Shown here: positions 40,915 through 52,896 of the stretch, piece by piece | How the letters are laid out: each line of letters starts with the position of its first letter | How positions within the stretch are numbered: the first letter of the stretch is position 1 | Assembly (NCBI GenBank): GCA_017311315.1 | Contig: CM029645.1 | Coordinates: 25,817,627 to 25,881,626 of the forward strand | Length of the DNA: 64,000 nt | Reading direction: 5' to 3' | DNA from: Dendrocalamus latiflorus | Lineage: Eukaryota > Streptophyta > Magnoliopsida > Poales > Poaceae | The notes under the pieces: generated by a model | What the model was told of the DNA's origin: nothing | What the model saw: only the letters and a program-made list of their open reading frames with translations | The model's database searches: none | Translations under genes and position numbers: made by a program

Positions 40915-41135
40915 GCTGGCGGCTTTTGGCTTTTGCTACAATACCTAACTTTCAAACGGAGTACTTTTCCAAGACAGGGTCTACAAGTTAAACGATCTAC
41001 ACGTTAAAAGCCCAACATCTTTACCAGCTAAAATCGCAAGTGAGTATCTGTCTCTCCGTAATCTGTACCGTAAATAGCCAAAATTCAAAAATTTCAGTCA
41101 AAAGCCATAAGCCACAGCCGTTGCCAAACAGGCCC
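40915..41135. repeat. Copy of the second TIR-element family
   Basis: Shares GGCTTTTGGCTTTTGCTAC, CTACAAGTTAAACGATCTA and GAGTATCTGTCTCTCCG with 19870-20220 and ends AAACAGGCCC. The left end is truncated. Confidence 0.65.
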
Positions 41136-42237
41136 AAGACGTGTTGCTGCCTTGCTTCTACACTGAACGAAGACGTGCGAGACACGCGAGAAGACTACGC
41201 GCCTCCCTGGGACGTGCTACTGCTTCGCTCCGCACGTAGACCGAGACAACAAAACGAGAACGATGCTAAGCAAATGTGCGACCAGCCTTCTTTTTCTCAG
41301 AATAGATCTAAACTTTATTTCTGAATCATGGTGGCTACAAAGTGCCCTCCTAGCACCCCTAAACCCTAGCACGAAATTAGGCTCTCCAAAAGCCACAGGG
41401 TTAGCCTCCAACCCCACCTCTATTTATAGTCTAGGGCCCAAAATCTGGGCTTATCCTAAGCCCATGAGTTCTAATTCAATTCCAATAAATAGGGGACCCA
41501 AAACCCTTCCTAACACAGGTTTCCAAAATTCCAACTCCAACTTCTCCAACTCATCACGTGTCGAAGCCTCCAGGATCGCACCTCCTGTATCTTCTCCGCG
41601 CATCATCCACCTTTGATCTCGATGTGCTCCAGCGTGAGCCCAACCACCTCATGACATCCTTGACCGCTTGGACCTCAGATTTTCCCCTCCTAGTCCAGGT
41701 CTTTCTCGTCACCGACCATGACCGTCTCCACGCCCAACCTGCACAAGCAAAGACCAAAGAACGTTTTCTCGGCACAAGTTCGTCTAAACTTGACCAACAT
41801 CAATCTGCACACATGCGACACAACTCGCATAACAATGCTAAACAAAATTACCAATTATTAATCATCACAAATTAACCATTGTCAATTATTCATCACCAAA
41901 ATACTCTAGACCTAGCCACATGGTCTAACATTGCCTAAACCCAAAAATAAGTTGGGATATCATGGGTACTATTTCAATAGGAATTTCATAAGACCACAGA
42001 TTAATCCTAGGATTCCGTCTTTCTAGGCATGGGCTAAGAGGCGTACTCGTGTGTGGTGTATGTGCACGCTAGTGTGTGTGTGTGTGCCTGCATGCATTCC
42101 TTGTTTTTACTAGTATAAAAGAATGAGTTAGTGATGATGTTGTATGTCATCTCCCGATCCATCTCTCTTTTCACTTCCCAAAAAATCTCTAACAGAAAAA
42201 AATAAAAAACCATCTCACAATAAAGATGATTGGGTGT
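41136..42237 (-). mobile_element. LTR-like sequence on the minus strand, and spacer
   Basis: A minus-strand TATA (GACTATAAATAGAGGTGG) lies near 41418-41435 and the stretch to about 41937 (ending CTAACA) has the look of a solo LTR; ends not proven. Open frames near 41554-41875 have no recognisable features. 41940-42237 is plain spacer with a (GT)n run near 42073. Confidence 0.35.
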
Positions 42238-42246
42238 GGCGGCGGA

Positions 42247-42658
42247 GCCAAGAGCACGGTATAGACGTAGTTTAACTGTAGGGTTTACGAGCTGGGTAAT
42301 GGCAGTCCTATCCTTGCTAAATTAACGGACTGCAATACTAATTCTACCCTCACTAAATTAACAGATAGATTCAACTAGTACATTTTTAGAAGATAGGAGG
42401 ACCTGGTAAACATTAAAAATTTTATATCTTAAAAGTAACAGTTGACTGCAGCTTCCAAGCCCGCGGCGTGGCACCGGTGTCAACCGAGGTATAAATATAT
42501 GTACGTCAGGTTACCGCACATGCACATCCACGTCGTCAGGCTACTGGCCTGGAATACTACTGCTTTACCACGAGAGGTCTAACAGGATTCTACAAGTTGG
42601 TGTATTTTTCTTTTCTTCTTGTTTTCTCGCGGCTTGAACAATGTGCCGTGCTCTTGGC
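42247..42658. mobile_element. Short TIR element with 13-bp perfect ends
   Basis: Left end GCCAAGAGCACGG, right end its exact inverse. GGCGGCGGA stands just left (42238-42246) and again at 42656-42664, a 9-bp direct repeat overlapping the right TIR by 3 bp. A 9-bp duplication suggests a MULE-type MITE. Confidence 0.55.
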
Positions 42659-42684
42659 GGCGGAGCCAAGAGCACGGCACATTG
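42639..42684. repeat. Perfect 20-bp-arm palindrome
   Basis: Arms 42639-42658 and 42665-42684 are exact inverse copies around the six bases GGCGGA. The right arm continues beyond the short TIR element, so a second, opposed copy of the same terminus follows it. Confidence 0.9.
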
Positions 42685-42892
42685 GTGGAGGCATGACGTT
42701 AGAGCATGATCGAACACGGAGCCGAGCATGAGAAGCTGGTCAACTCCAACGATGCCTACTCGACATGTACGGGTAATATTATTTTTTATTCATAGTAAAG
42801 CATGACTATTTAGGTAATAATCCAAAAAAACCAAGCCCTATCTCCGTTGATTGGTTTTTGTTATATACTAACGTGGTTAAGTCCAATAAGAA

Positions 42893-42947
42893 CGAGATGT
42901 AGCTTAGATGGTAGGGTGCTCGCTTAGAATGCGGGAGGTACGGGGAT
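42893..42947 (+). tRNA. 5' part of a tRNA-Ala-like gene, split by the copia element
   Basis: Covers acceptor 5' strand, D arm, anticodon arm and the start of the T arm (GATGTAGCTTAGATGGTAGG...GGTACGGGGAT). The body is that of plant tRNA-Ala, but the anticodon loop reads TTAGAAT, giving AGA instead of AGC, and D-stem pairs are G-T wobbles. Continues at 48369. A pseudogene. Confidence 0.85.
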
Positions 42948-44099
42948 TGTTGGGATACAGGTAGGCTATACTAGCGCAGATTAAAATTTTCTATCACGTA
43001 AACTAGGAAGCAATGCGAGTAAAAGATCATGGATCATTACCACTAGATACATAATGCAGCGGAAGTAGAGTTGAAGCTGCCTATTCAATGAAGAGCGCAT
43101 CGGTGTAGGAGTACTAGTCGATCGTCCTCTGGCCAACCATCTACTCATCGCGATCATCATGATCAGCACCGCAGTTGCAGCAGCGCCTCTACCGAGGTCT
43201 ACACGTTTAGGGATGGAACACCGTGCGTTGGCATGCTAGCACCAGTGTGCATGGCAGGGGTTATGAAAGGTGGCGGTTAGGGTTTCGACGGGTGTGTTTC
43301 GGGATGCCTCCTTAGCCTCCTGCACCTCTCCTTATATAGCTTCCAATCAGATCATTATCTGATACGAGTAGAAATCGTATCCATCCTCAAGACGAGAAGT
43401 GTGCCATCCTATGATAGCTCGATCCTTTACTCGAACCTGTAGTGGATTACTCAGTTGTAATTGACTCCCTAACCACATTCGGTATGGCCATACACTTCCT
43501 TAATCCAAGCACATCGAGAGGCCCAGTGATATCTCTTCTGTTATATAGGAGGAGCAAATTCCATCTTGATCGCACATATTCCTCTGTATGTTTTATAGTA
43601 AACCCGAAAGCTACCTTTATGACCACCTAGTTACGGAGTAGTGTTTGGTAACCCCTAAGTAAACTATTACACTTGTAGAAAATGATGATGATCTCAGGTC
43701 TAAGTATCCTACATATACTATGTATGAGACCAACTGATGACACTTAAGATTATAACAATTCCCTCAGCGTCTCATGGTGGGTCAATTCAACATCATGTTC
43801 TCTAACATATGTCAATGTTATTGATTTAATATCTCACATCTATGATCCATAAAATATGATCATCAATCAATATATGTGCTGGTCTGTAAATCATAATTGT
43901 CCCACATAATGATATAAGATCAGATATAATTTAGAGTAATATCAAAACATGAATAAAGAGTTCCATAAACAAGTCACATGCTTGTTGATCAATACGAAAG
44001 ACATTTATTTAATTGACAAAATAACATATTATTCAAAAGATCATAACATAGAAGTGATACAATCATCTCCATGATTGCCTTTAGGGCATATGACTAACA
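42948..44099 (-). repeat. 3' LTR of the copia element (1152 bp)
   Basis: Starts TGTTGGGATACAGGTAGGC, ends ATGACTAACA. Shares both ends with the other LTR, including CCTTATATAGC (minus-strand TATA) and GATCATGGATCATTACCACTAG, but its middle (about 43385-43855) has no counterpart there. The adjoining 44100-44112 gives a purine-rich minus-strand tract. Confidence 0.85.
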
Positions 44100-44378
44100 A
44101 TTTCCCATTTGCACTAGAGTCAATCATACAAGTATCTAATACACATAGCTCTTGTGTGCGCCTCATGCTTTGGCTGCCGAAGATGTTTTATCAATGGATC
44201 AGCAATATTTAAATCCATGTGCACTTTGCATATCTTAACATCACCTCAATGAGGTGAAACGCTGAAGTATATGCTTAGATTTTTTTATGCGATCTAGGCT
44301 CCTTAACTTGCGCAATGGCTCCACTATTATAACAATAGATATTCATTGGACTAAAAGCACTAAAGATCACACCCCAGC
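44100..44378. other. 3' non-coding internal part of the copia element
   Basis: Between the 3' LTR and the RNase H end; holds the polypurine tract and remnants of the pol 3' end without an open frame. Confidence 0.5.
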
Positions 44379-46156
44379 TTAGAGATAAACTTTTTTTATC
44401 CAAATAGCCTCCTTTGCAGCTTTGGAAGCCGCAATATACTCAACCCCCGTTGTAGAATCGGCAACCGTCTCTTGCTTAGAACTTTTCCAGCTCACTACTC
44501 CTCCATTAAGACAAAACAAAAACCTAGATTGCGATCGAAGATTATCTTTATCAGTTTGGAAACTAGCATCAGTGTAACCATTTACGACTAGCTCTTCCTC
44601 ACCTCCATAATCAAGGAATGCATCCCTAGTCCTTCTCAAGTATTTCAGGATGTTCTTTACAGCTATCCAATGGCCTTCATTTGGATCTGACTGATATCTG
44701 CTCATAACACTTAGAGCTCATTGGTCCACATACATCTGAATGTACTAAGGCCAATAGGTCATTTTCCCTCTCACCTATACCAGTGAAAGGTGTCTTAGTC
44801 ATTTTGTCAAGTAAACAAGACTTGCATATTTCAAATGATTCAAAATTAAATGAGTTTAGAAGACCATGTTTATGGAGTTTTACAATGCGCTTCTCATTTA
44901 TGTGACCCAAATGACAATAACAAATAAAAGTGGGATTCAAATCATTAGGCCGAAGCCTCTTAGCATTAATGTTATAGACAAGCACATCCTCAAGATTTAA
45001 AACATATAATCCATTTATCAATGGAACGTGACCATAAAGCATATCATTCAAATAAACCGAACAACAATTATTTTTTATTCTGAACTCATAACCTTGTACT
45101 TCCAAACATGAAGCAGAAATAATATTTTTGCTTAAGGCAGGAACATAATAACAAATATTCAATTTCAAAACTAATCCTAAGGGTAAAGATAATGGTAAAG
45201 TGTCAATAGCCAATGTAGCAACTCTTGCTCTATTGCCTACGCGAAGATCGACCTCGCCTCTTGCCAAACTCCTACTCCTTATTAACCTTTGCATCGAATT
45301 ACAAATATGAGAAACCGATCTCGTATCTAATACCTAAGAACTAATATCAGAAATAGCAATATTTATTTCTATAATATTTATACCTAAAGTAGAAGTCTTA
45401 CTTTCCTTCTTCTTTTCCAGTTCTGCCAAGTACTTCTTGCAGTTTCTCTTCCAATGTCTAGTCTCTTGGCAATGGTAGCAAATGGTATTAGATGCAGTAC
45501 CAATCTTAAGCTTCTGAAGCTTACATTTGACACTCGAAATCTCATCTTGAGTTTTTCCCATGCCCTTTGTTTTGCTCAAAGCCTTAGACTTCTTTTTGAA
45601 GTTGGTAGTCTTCTGAACCATCATCACATGTTTAGAGCTTTTCTTAATGCTCTCCTCTGCTGACCTGAGCATCCCATGCAACTCGGTCATTGACTTCTGC
45701 ATGCCATTCATTTGAAAGTTCAAACTGATTGGCTCAAAGCTCGAAGGGAGAGACTGGAGAATCATATAAGTAGCCAACTCTTTGATAAGGTGAAAACCAA
45801 GCTTTTTCCAAACTCTTAATGCATGCAATCATCTTGATCACATGAGAGCTGACCGAACTTCTTTCAGCTAACTTGCACGCAAACAATAACTTATAGGTGT
45901 TGCACCTTTCAGCCCTTGCTTGGTTCTCAAACATGCCTTTAAGACCCACAATCATATTGTAGGCATCCATGTTCTCATATTGCTTTTGAAGCTCAGAGTT
46001 CAAGGTGGTAAGCATGAGACAACTAACATCAAGTGAGCCATTACAATGTTTCTTATACTTATTCTTTTGATCACGAGTAGCATCTTCAACTTGTCTATCT
46101 GGATATGGAACTTGTAGAACATATTTCTTCTTTTCTTGCCTGAGAACAATTCTCAA
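44379..46156 (-). pseudogene. copia gag-protease-(deleted pol)-RNase H
   Basis: Minus strand. 45734-46156 and 45334-45828 are gag in two phases, joined by a frameshift near 45800, with a CCHC knuckle (CYHCQETRHWKRNC). 45294-44677 begins just after a protease site where D-T-R stands for D-T/S-G, continues through the GAG-pre-integrase region (CHLGHINEKRIVKLHKHGLL; CKSCLLDKMTKTPF) and stops at the integrase start. 44705-44379 is the last part of RNase H (VVNGYTDASF; ADSTTGVEYIAAS). Everything between is deleted. Not functional. Confidence 0.9.
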
Positions 46157-47533
46157 GTTGCGATACTAGTCAATGAAATTTGTTCTATTTAGTTTTTCTT
46201 TCTCAAGTATGGATCGCAGGTTAAAACTAGGTGTGGAGGAAGCAAATGGTGGCATTGTCTACAACATAAAAAGTATATGCAAAAATTCAGCACTTTGTTT
46301 ATGTGAAATCTCCCATTAAATAATTTAACAAAAGATACTCCCATTGTATATTTAAAAATTAAATACCCTCTAATCACATATAGTGAGTCAAGATACATAT
46401 TTCACTAAGTCCTAGTGAGCTTTGACATCACTGCTAGAAACCTAGCGACGTAGGTAAGCAACCCTTGCTAATTACATCATATGTAACTCTTGTTTGCTGA
46501 GTGACATTCATATGTCCGGCCTCAACACTATGGCCCTAGACCCAAAACTATTTTGATAGCCTAGTCAAGCTAAACCAATATTATGCATGAAGTGTCCAAC
46601 ATTTTATCCTATCTTATTGAGATAATTAATAGCACCCTAATTTGGTGGACCTACCAGTTAATTATCAAAATCTTGATAGGTGCAACTATTGGAAGGGCAT
46701 CAATATAAAGGGATACTATTCTATCATGTTAAAATCACTAAAGATAATAATAATATGAATAATATCATAACAAGAATATAAAAATATTCACAATTAAATC
46801 ATATTAAACTGTGAAATAATATAGCCCTTAGCACAGCAATCCCCATCACCATGCTTCCTGTCCACCGAGCCATCAATGCTTGAGTTCACCACATCCATTT
46901 GCTTAGCTATTACTCTTAACATCTAACAATGAATCACATATGAAAATCAAGCATCATAAGTCGACACACAGGCCATTATACAATAATATGTAGCCCATGA
47001 CTATAAATCAACATGACATGCAGGCCATGAAAAACTCATACATGCATCACATACACAATGGGCCATACTATTCACACAACCCTGCAAAAACAAGTTATGT
47101 GCAGAAACCAATTCTATCACGCAATATGAACACATAACACCTATAATGCGCGGTACGATTGCCTAGCCGGTTAGCGGGTGGGGATCGAAGGGGCAACGCC
47201 CTTGGAATTTTTTGGAACATGAATCCTATTCACGAAATAGCCTTTGAAAATTTCATCGGATTAATCATATTAACCCAATTCCGAACCAATCTGATCAACC
47301 CGATTTTCCATTGATCAATCATATTGATTGACGTGGGAGATTTCCAGAAAGAATAGCAACTCGGTGCTATTAATTAGTACCACCTCCGAAACCGAATGAT
47401 CTTATCAACCAGTGTCTAAACCAATCCAATAATATGAACCGATCTAAACTATCATATCAGACTAGTAATAGATCCAATCTACTACCACCACATATCAACT
47501 ATATGCGACCAATCTAGATAAAAAAACTACACA
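46157..47533. other. 5' leader of the copia element
   Basis: About 1.4 kb of AT-rich DNA between primer site and gag. No ORF worth calling. Confidence 0.5.
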
Positions 47534-47550
47534 GCATGGCTCTAATACCA
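47534..47550 (-). promoter_or_regulatory. Primer binding site, initiator-Met tRNA type
   Basis: Minus strand TGGTATTAGAGCCATGC, one base from the LTR; matches TGGTATCAGAGC with one change. Confidence 0.8.
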
Positions 47551-47551
47551 C

Positions 47552-48368
47552 TGTTAGAATACGGGTAGGCTACAGAAAGCCATGTGAGTAAGAGATCATG
47601 GATCATTACCACTAGACGCGCAGTGCAGCGGAAGTAGAGTTGAACCAACTGATTTAACGAAGAGCATATCGGTATAGTGGTAGTAGTCGATCATCCTCCG
47701 CCCAACCGTCTCCTCCTCGTGATCGTCCCGATCAGTGCCGCAGTCGCAGCAGCGCCTCTACTGAGGTCCACATGTCTAGGGATGGAACATTGTGCGTCGG
47801 CGTGCTAGCACCAGTGCGTATGACAGGGGTTATAAGAGGTGGCGGTTAGGGTTTTGACAGGTGTGTTTCGGAATGCCTCCCTAGGTCCCCACACCTCTCT
47901 TTATATAGCCTCCAATCGGATCTTTATCCGATACGAGTAAAGATCGTATCCCATTTAGAAACTATCATCCAAACTCTTATCATTGTAGCCCATTAAATGT
48001 GTAGCTCTGTAGGTTCATGTATATTTGGCCATAGACCGACTTCTTTCCGGTCCATAAGTTGGTAGCAGTTCCTAACAGGACATAACGACTCCCAAATATA
48101 CATAAAAATCATATCGGATGAACCTATATGATAATCAATCAATATATGTGCTATCTGTAAATCATAATTGTTCTACATAACAATATAAGATCAGGGATAA
48201 TTTAAAATAATACCAAGATATGAATAAAGAGTTTCACGAACAAGTCACATACTTTGATCCATACGAAAGGCATCTATTCAAGAGACAAAATAATATATTA
48301 TTCAAAGATCATAAATATAGAAGTGATATAATAATCTTCATGATTGCCTCTATGGCATTCCAGTAACA
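47552..48368 (-). repeat. 5' LTR of the copia element (817 bp)
   Basis: Starts TGTTAGAATACGGGTAGGC, ends CCAGTAACA. Minus-strand TATA at about 47912 (GGCTATATAAAGAGAGG). Its U3 middle (about 47948-48130) differs wholly from that of the other LTR. Confidence 0.85.
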
Positions 48369-48388
48369 ATCGGTACCCCGTATCTCCA
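48369..48388 (+). tRNA. 3' part of the split tRNA-Ala-like gene
   Basis: ATCGGTACCCCGTATCTCCA supplies the rest of the T loop and stem, the 3' acceptor strand and the discriminator A, pairing with the half at 42893-42947 (ACGGGG with CCCCGT; GAGAT with ATCTC). Confidence 0.85.
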
Positions 48389-49629
48389 TTTGAGCAGCTT
48401 TTTTTTTCTAGCGCTTCCGGAAAGATTTTCCGAATTCCAATGTTAAAACTTGATGAGAGATGCTCACTGGTTTGGCATGGCATCCAATCTACTCCTACAT
48501 GCATGCTAGTGAGACGTTCTTTCGTCTTCATATCTGCGTACTCAAGTTGGCATGGTATCTTCCTCTTTTTTCTGCGACTCCGTCGTTTACAAACGTATCC
48601 ATCCTATGCTAGCTAGTGGCATAGTGCGCGTCCGCTGGTATCACAGCCCCGTCCGGGAAGAGGATTATCTGACACCGAGAGAAGGAAAAGGTAGAGAAAA
48701 TAGTGTAGTGATTTTGAGCGATCGTGACTTCTGAGTCATTGCATACGAGATGATAGATCAGATCAGATGCTATACTATTATGACAGTACTAGTACAGTCG
48801 TGAGTTTTGTTACCGCATTGTGAACGGTGTAGTCGTTCAGCTGCTGGGCGATAGGCTACAGCTGTCGAACCGTTGGGCGATTGGAACCTATCGTCCAACG
48901 GCCTACGGATAGCTTATGTGTCGCGCGGCCGTTGGGAGATAGGTTCTAGTCACCCAACGGTTCGATGACTGGAGCCTATTTCTATAAAAAAAATATTCGC
49001 GTGGGTATAATTCTGTTATTTTAAATAAAATATATATTATTTATAATTTTTTTTACATATCGATCCTATGCTAGCTAGTGGCATAGTGCGCGTCCGCTGG
49101 TATCACGGGCCCCTCCGGGAAGAGGATTATCTGACACCGAGAGAAGGAAAGGTAGAGAAAATAGTGTAGTGACTTTGAGCGATCATGACTTCTGAGTCAT
49201 TCCATATGAGAAGATAGATCTGATCAGATGCTATACTGTTAGGACATTACCAGTACGGCCGTGAGTTTTGTTACAGCGTCGTGAACAGTGAAATCGCTAC
49301 AGTGATTTGCCGGTTGTTCTTGCCTTGCGTGGCTGTTGCTCTGCGACTTTGCTTTCCGTTGCAGCCATGGATGAATGGTAGTAAATTTTCCGTTCATCTC
49401 GTCACACTTCCACAGGATTCAGTTGTTTTAGATTTATACTTAGATTTTGGTTTCTATTTTTATAGTAATTTATCGTTAAACAGTATGTTTTTTATGATAT
49501 AATTTATAGATAAATTATAGTATAAATTATATCGATTAAAATCATATATAACTATTTCTCTCTGTATACTATCTTTTATGGATAAATCAGAATTTAAAAA
49601 TCACGGCCGTAAGATATATGCATTAGTCT
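48389..49629. repeat. Spacer with a 234-bp direct duplication
   Basis: 48601-48835 and 49065-49298 are about 90 percent alike by eye, both starting TCCTATGCTAGCTAGTGGC. Between them 48836-49064 holds hairpins of CCGTTGGGCGAT / ATCGTCCAACGG. No gene. Confidence 0.75.
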
Positions 49630-49637
49630 AAAAGAAC

Positions 49638-50128
49638 TAGCGGTGGAAAACGGTAACGGATAATTCGTTTTATCCGATATTCGTATCCGAGAAAACGCGA
49701 ATGTGGTAAGCAAAATCCGTATTCGAAAATGTTCGTATTTGTATTCGAGAATATTCGTATCCTTATTTGAGAATATTCGTATTCGCATTCGTATTCAAGA
49801 ATATTCGTATCCGTATTCGTATTCGAGACAATTCGATTCGTATTTGATCCGTTTTTAGAACCCATGAAAAATCTGTACGAATTTTGTGATTCAAAATTTG
49901 AATTTAGGCGGTTTAAAACCGGTAACCGGTCAAAAACTGGTGAAAAATTGGCAAAACCGCTAAGAATTCGTTTTATCCAATATTCGTATCCGAGAAAATC
50001 CGTATTCATATTCGAGAATATTTGTATGCATATTTAAGAATATTTAAATTTATATTTATTTTTATTTTAAAAATATAAATTTATATTCGTAGAGACTATT
50101 CAATCTATCCTATCCGTTTCCGCCCCTA
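49638..50128. mobile_element. Non-autonomous hAT MITE with perfect 8-bp TSD
   Basis: Starts TAGCGGTGGAAAACGG, ends CCGTTTCCGCCCCTA. AAAAGAAC occurs directly on both sides (49630-49637 and 50129-50136). Interior rich in TATTCGTATCCG / GAATATTCG words; related to 6415-6973. Lies 167 bp upstream of the ATL start. Confidence 0.9.
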
Positions 50129-50294
50129 AAAAGAACCCATGATAAGACGCGAGACAGCTAGGGTTACGCATTGCAGCAAATGGAAACGCAACGGAACGAC
50201 GAGTGCGCAACAGAGGCACCCATATACTTGGACTGACGAGAGGAGACGAGAGCGACAGCCCGCACTCCACTCCCATCTGCCGCCGCGGCCCGCG

Positions 50295-52896
50295 ATGGCG
50301 TCCGGCGTGTCGAGGAGCATGGTGCTCACGCTGCTGGGCTTCTGCGTCAGCGTCCTCTTCATCGTCTTCGTCTGCTCCCGCCTCGTCTGCGCCCTCGTCC
50401 ACCGCCGCCGCCGCCGCTCCCGCCCCTCCCCGCTCCCCCGCTTCCCGCCCCTCCCCGTCAGCTACTTCTCCGCCATCCAGGTCGACCGCCAGGGCCACCC
50501 CTCCGCGGGCGCCGGAGGGCTTGACCCCGCCGCCGTCGCCGCCTTCCCCACCCTCTCCTTCTCCGGTGGTCCCCGCGGCCCGGCCTCCTCCGACTCGGCC
50601 GACGCCGCCGCACAGTAAGTGCTTCTCGATTTGCCTGTACCGATCGCGATTTATCGCCTTTGAGCTGTCGATTGACGATTCCAATCTGTGCCGGTTCGGT
50701 ACCTTAGCACACTAGCATTACGTTGCGTGACATCTAAGCTTGGAATTTACAGTTTGGAGGTGCTGCTATTTAGCGTGCGGTCGACTTCATGATCACATTC
50801 GGGAGGAATTGGTTGCCCGGTCGGTGAGTTGATCGCTAGGATTGCAGTGGAATTGCAGTTCGAATGGAATTTTCGGGCTCGATCGCACACGTTTTATTTG
50901 GTAGGATTAGGTCGATTACTGCGGGGAACCAACGTTGCATTTAGGTATGAGGGCGCCATCAGATGAGTGGGCAAAGGGGGATTTCTCTTCCATTATAAAA
51001 TGGCTAAATAAAATAAGAAATGAGATGTTTAAGCAGATGCCATTATCAGTGTTTAGTTGGATTGTTCTGGATACTAGTGCTGTGTTCTCTTCAGAGTTCT
51101 GGATCTTCACAAATGTGGGAACTGGGAAATGCTTTATTGCTTTTATTCAGCGTACTTGTATGATTCTGGGTGTGGAACTGGGATTATGGCATGGTTCAGT
51201 TGGTAAATGTTGAATGTGGAAGTTGGTTAAACGGTAATTCTGGGTGTGGAAATAGGATTATGACATGGTTCAGTTGGTAAATGTTGAATGTGGAAGTTGG
51301 TTAAACGGTACAAGCTAATATCAGTTCTACTGGTTTTCATCATGTGGTAGTGCCTGTTTTTAGTGATTTTAATGACTGAGCAAAAATTAGGGAGAAATAA
51401 TGATTGGGACTTAATCTGAACTTATTGCCTAGAAAGTATTATGTTAGGTGTTTACTCAACATTTTCCATATTATTCTTTGGCAAGTGTGCGCTTTCCTCT
51501 AATCAATCACAACGTTGTGCCTATAGGATCAGGGCAAGGCACAGCCATAGATGAATGTTACTGAAAACCCTTGAACAAGCACAAGCAGCACAACGTTGGG
51601 AGTTAGATTTTTTCGTACCAAAGAAGTTGTCCTTGAGGGTGTTGTTAGATATTTTAGTACCAAATAAGTTATCCTTGTGGATGTTTGTGTCCAAGAGAAA
51701 CGGTGCAACTTTTTTAGTACTGAAGTCTTGATTGTTGTGTTTGACTGGAGATTGACTATTGAATCATGAGGTCCCAGAGCTTACATTGTTACTGCACCAC
51801 TAAGGCCACTCGATCAATCGCATCAAAATGGAGTACAAATATTTACCTGCTTCTGAGAAAGATGGTAGAGAGGAATGATGCAGTATTGCCATCAAGTAGG
51901 TTAAATACTCACCTGTGCTTGATGAGAGGGAAGCAGATTAGCTTGGTTGTCTGATGCACTTGACTGTTAGCTGAAAAACGTTATTAAATTGTGCTTGAAC
52001 CTAATTGCATGGATCACTTTGTGTCCATAATCATGAAGCATGAATTTGAAAATTTGGCATCGTAAACATTAAACACTAGATATTTCATCCCATGTTTTTC
52101 AGCTTGGTGCCTCTTTTTATATGAATAAGTTGGTCATCGAACATATGTTCCTTTAAATTTTATTGCGCTGCTGAGATTTCACTAAGAAATTTACAGTCCA
52201 TCAAATGACACAAGTGTGGAAGAAAAAACAGTTTCTCAGTCTGAGGCATAATGATGTTAAAGATGCTTGTGTTAATCATAGTGATGTTATTTGTTTTTTT
52301 TGTGAATGTGTTATATTAAACAATGTTTGACATCCTTTTATTGCATCTAAAGTAAAAATGGTGGCACACTGTTGTTAAGTCTGCTGAAATATTCTGAACC
52401 ACCATTTCTGTTTTGTGTTGATGTTTTTTAGCAACTCTCCTTGATTACACCAAAGCTAGACTCTTTAACTGTTTGTGTCATCATTGGCAGGTGTGTCATC
52501 TGTCTTGCAGAATATGAAGATAAAGTTGTACTCCGCGTTCTTCCTTACTGTGGCCACAATTTCCATGTGGCCTGCATAGATATTTGGCTAAAGCAGCAGT
52601 CAACATGCCCAGTTTGTAGAATTTCATTGTGTGACTACCCTGATAGCAAGCACACTGTGCCTCCTCTGCAAAGTCCAGTGATATTACCTCCATGTTCTCC
52701 TGAAGCATCAAGATCAGACCCATGCCGTTGCCTATTTGTCAGCACAGGGCATTCGCCAAGGACATCAGAGGTTCTTAGAAATGAACCCAACCAGGCGAAT
52801 CATATAGTGCGTGGTCCATCCGTGGATAGAGGAAACAACCTGACATTTTCTGAGGTTAACTCTCCTGGTGAAAATAACAACCGAATGGTAAAATAG
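50295..52896 (+). CDS. ATL-type RING-H2 E3 ubiquitin ligase, two exons
   Basis: Exon 1 is 50295-50614, exon 2 is 52491-52896, with an 1876-bp intron (GTAAGT donor, TTGGCAG acceptor, phase 2). Product 241 residues. Residues 9-33 form one membrane helix, followed by an Arg-rich cluster; the ATL hallmark GLD is at 75-77 (GGLDPAAVAAFP); the RING-H2 finger runs 108-149 with the exact ATL spacing C-x2-C-x15-C-x-H-x2-H-x2-C-x10-C-x2-C. The tail is polar and disordered. Start chosen at the ATG in GCGATGGCG directly before the membrane helix; the frame is open further upstream but that part is Arg-rich leader. Such ligases transfer ubiquitin at endomembranes, often in stress responses. An intron between GLD and RING is unusual, as most ATLs have none. 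Confidence 0.93.

Larger units (their letters stand above)
42948..48368 (-). mobile_element. Ty1/copia retrotransposon, internally deleted, inserted in a tRNA-Ala-like gene
   Basis: LTRs at 42948-44099 and 47552-48368, both TGTT...AACA. On the minus strand: initiator-Met-type primer site beside 47552, gag, protease/GAG-pre-integrase, then a jump to the end of RNase H; most of integrase and reverse transcriptase is missing. The two flanks join into one tRNA gene with only AT shared, so a normal 5-bp duplication is not visible. Confidence 0.9.

Noticed and set aside
50100..50684. 194-codon minus-strand frame
   Set aside because: Antisense shadow of ATL exon 1 extending into the MITE.
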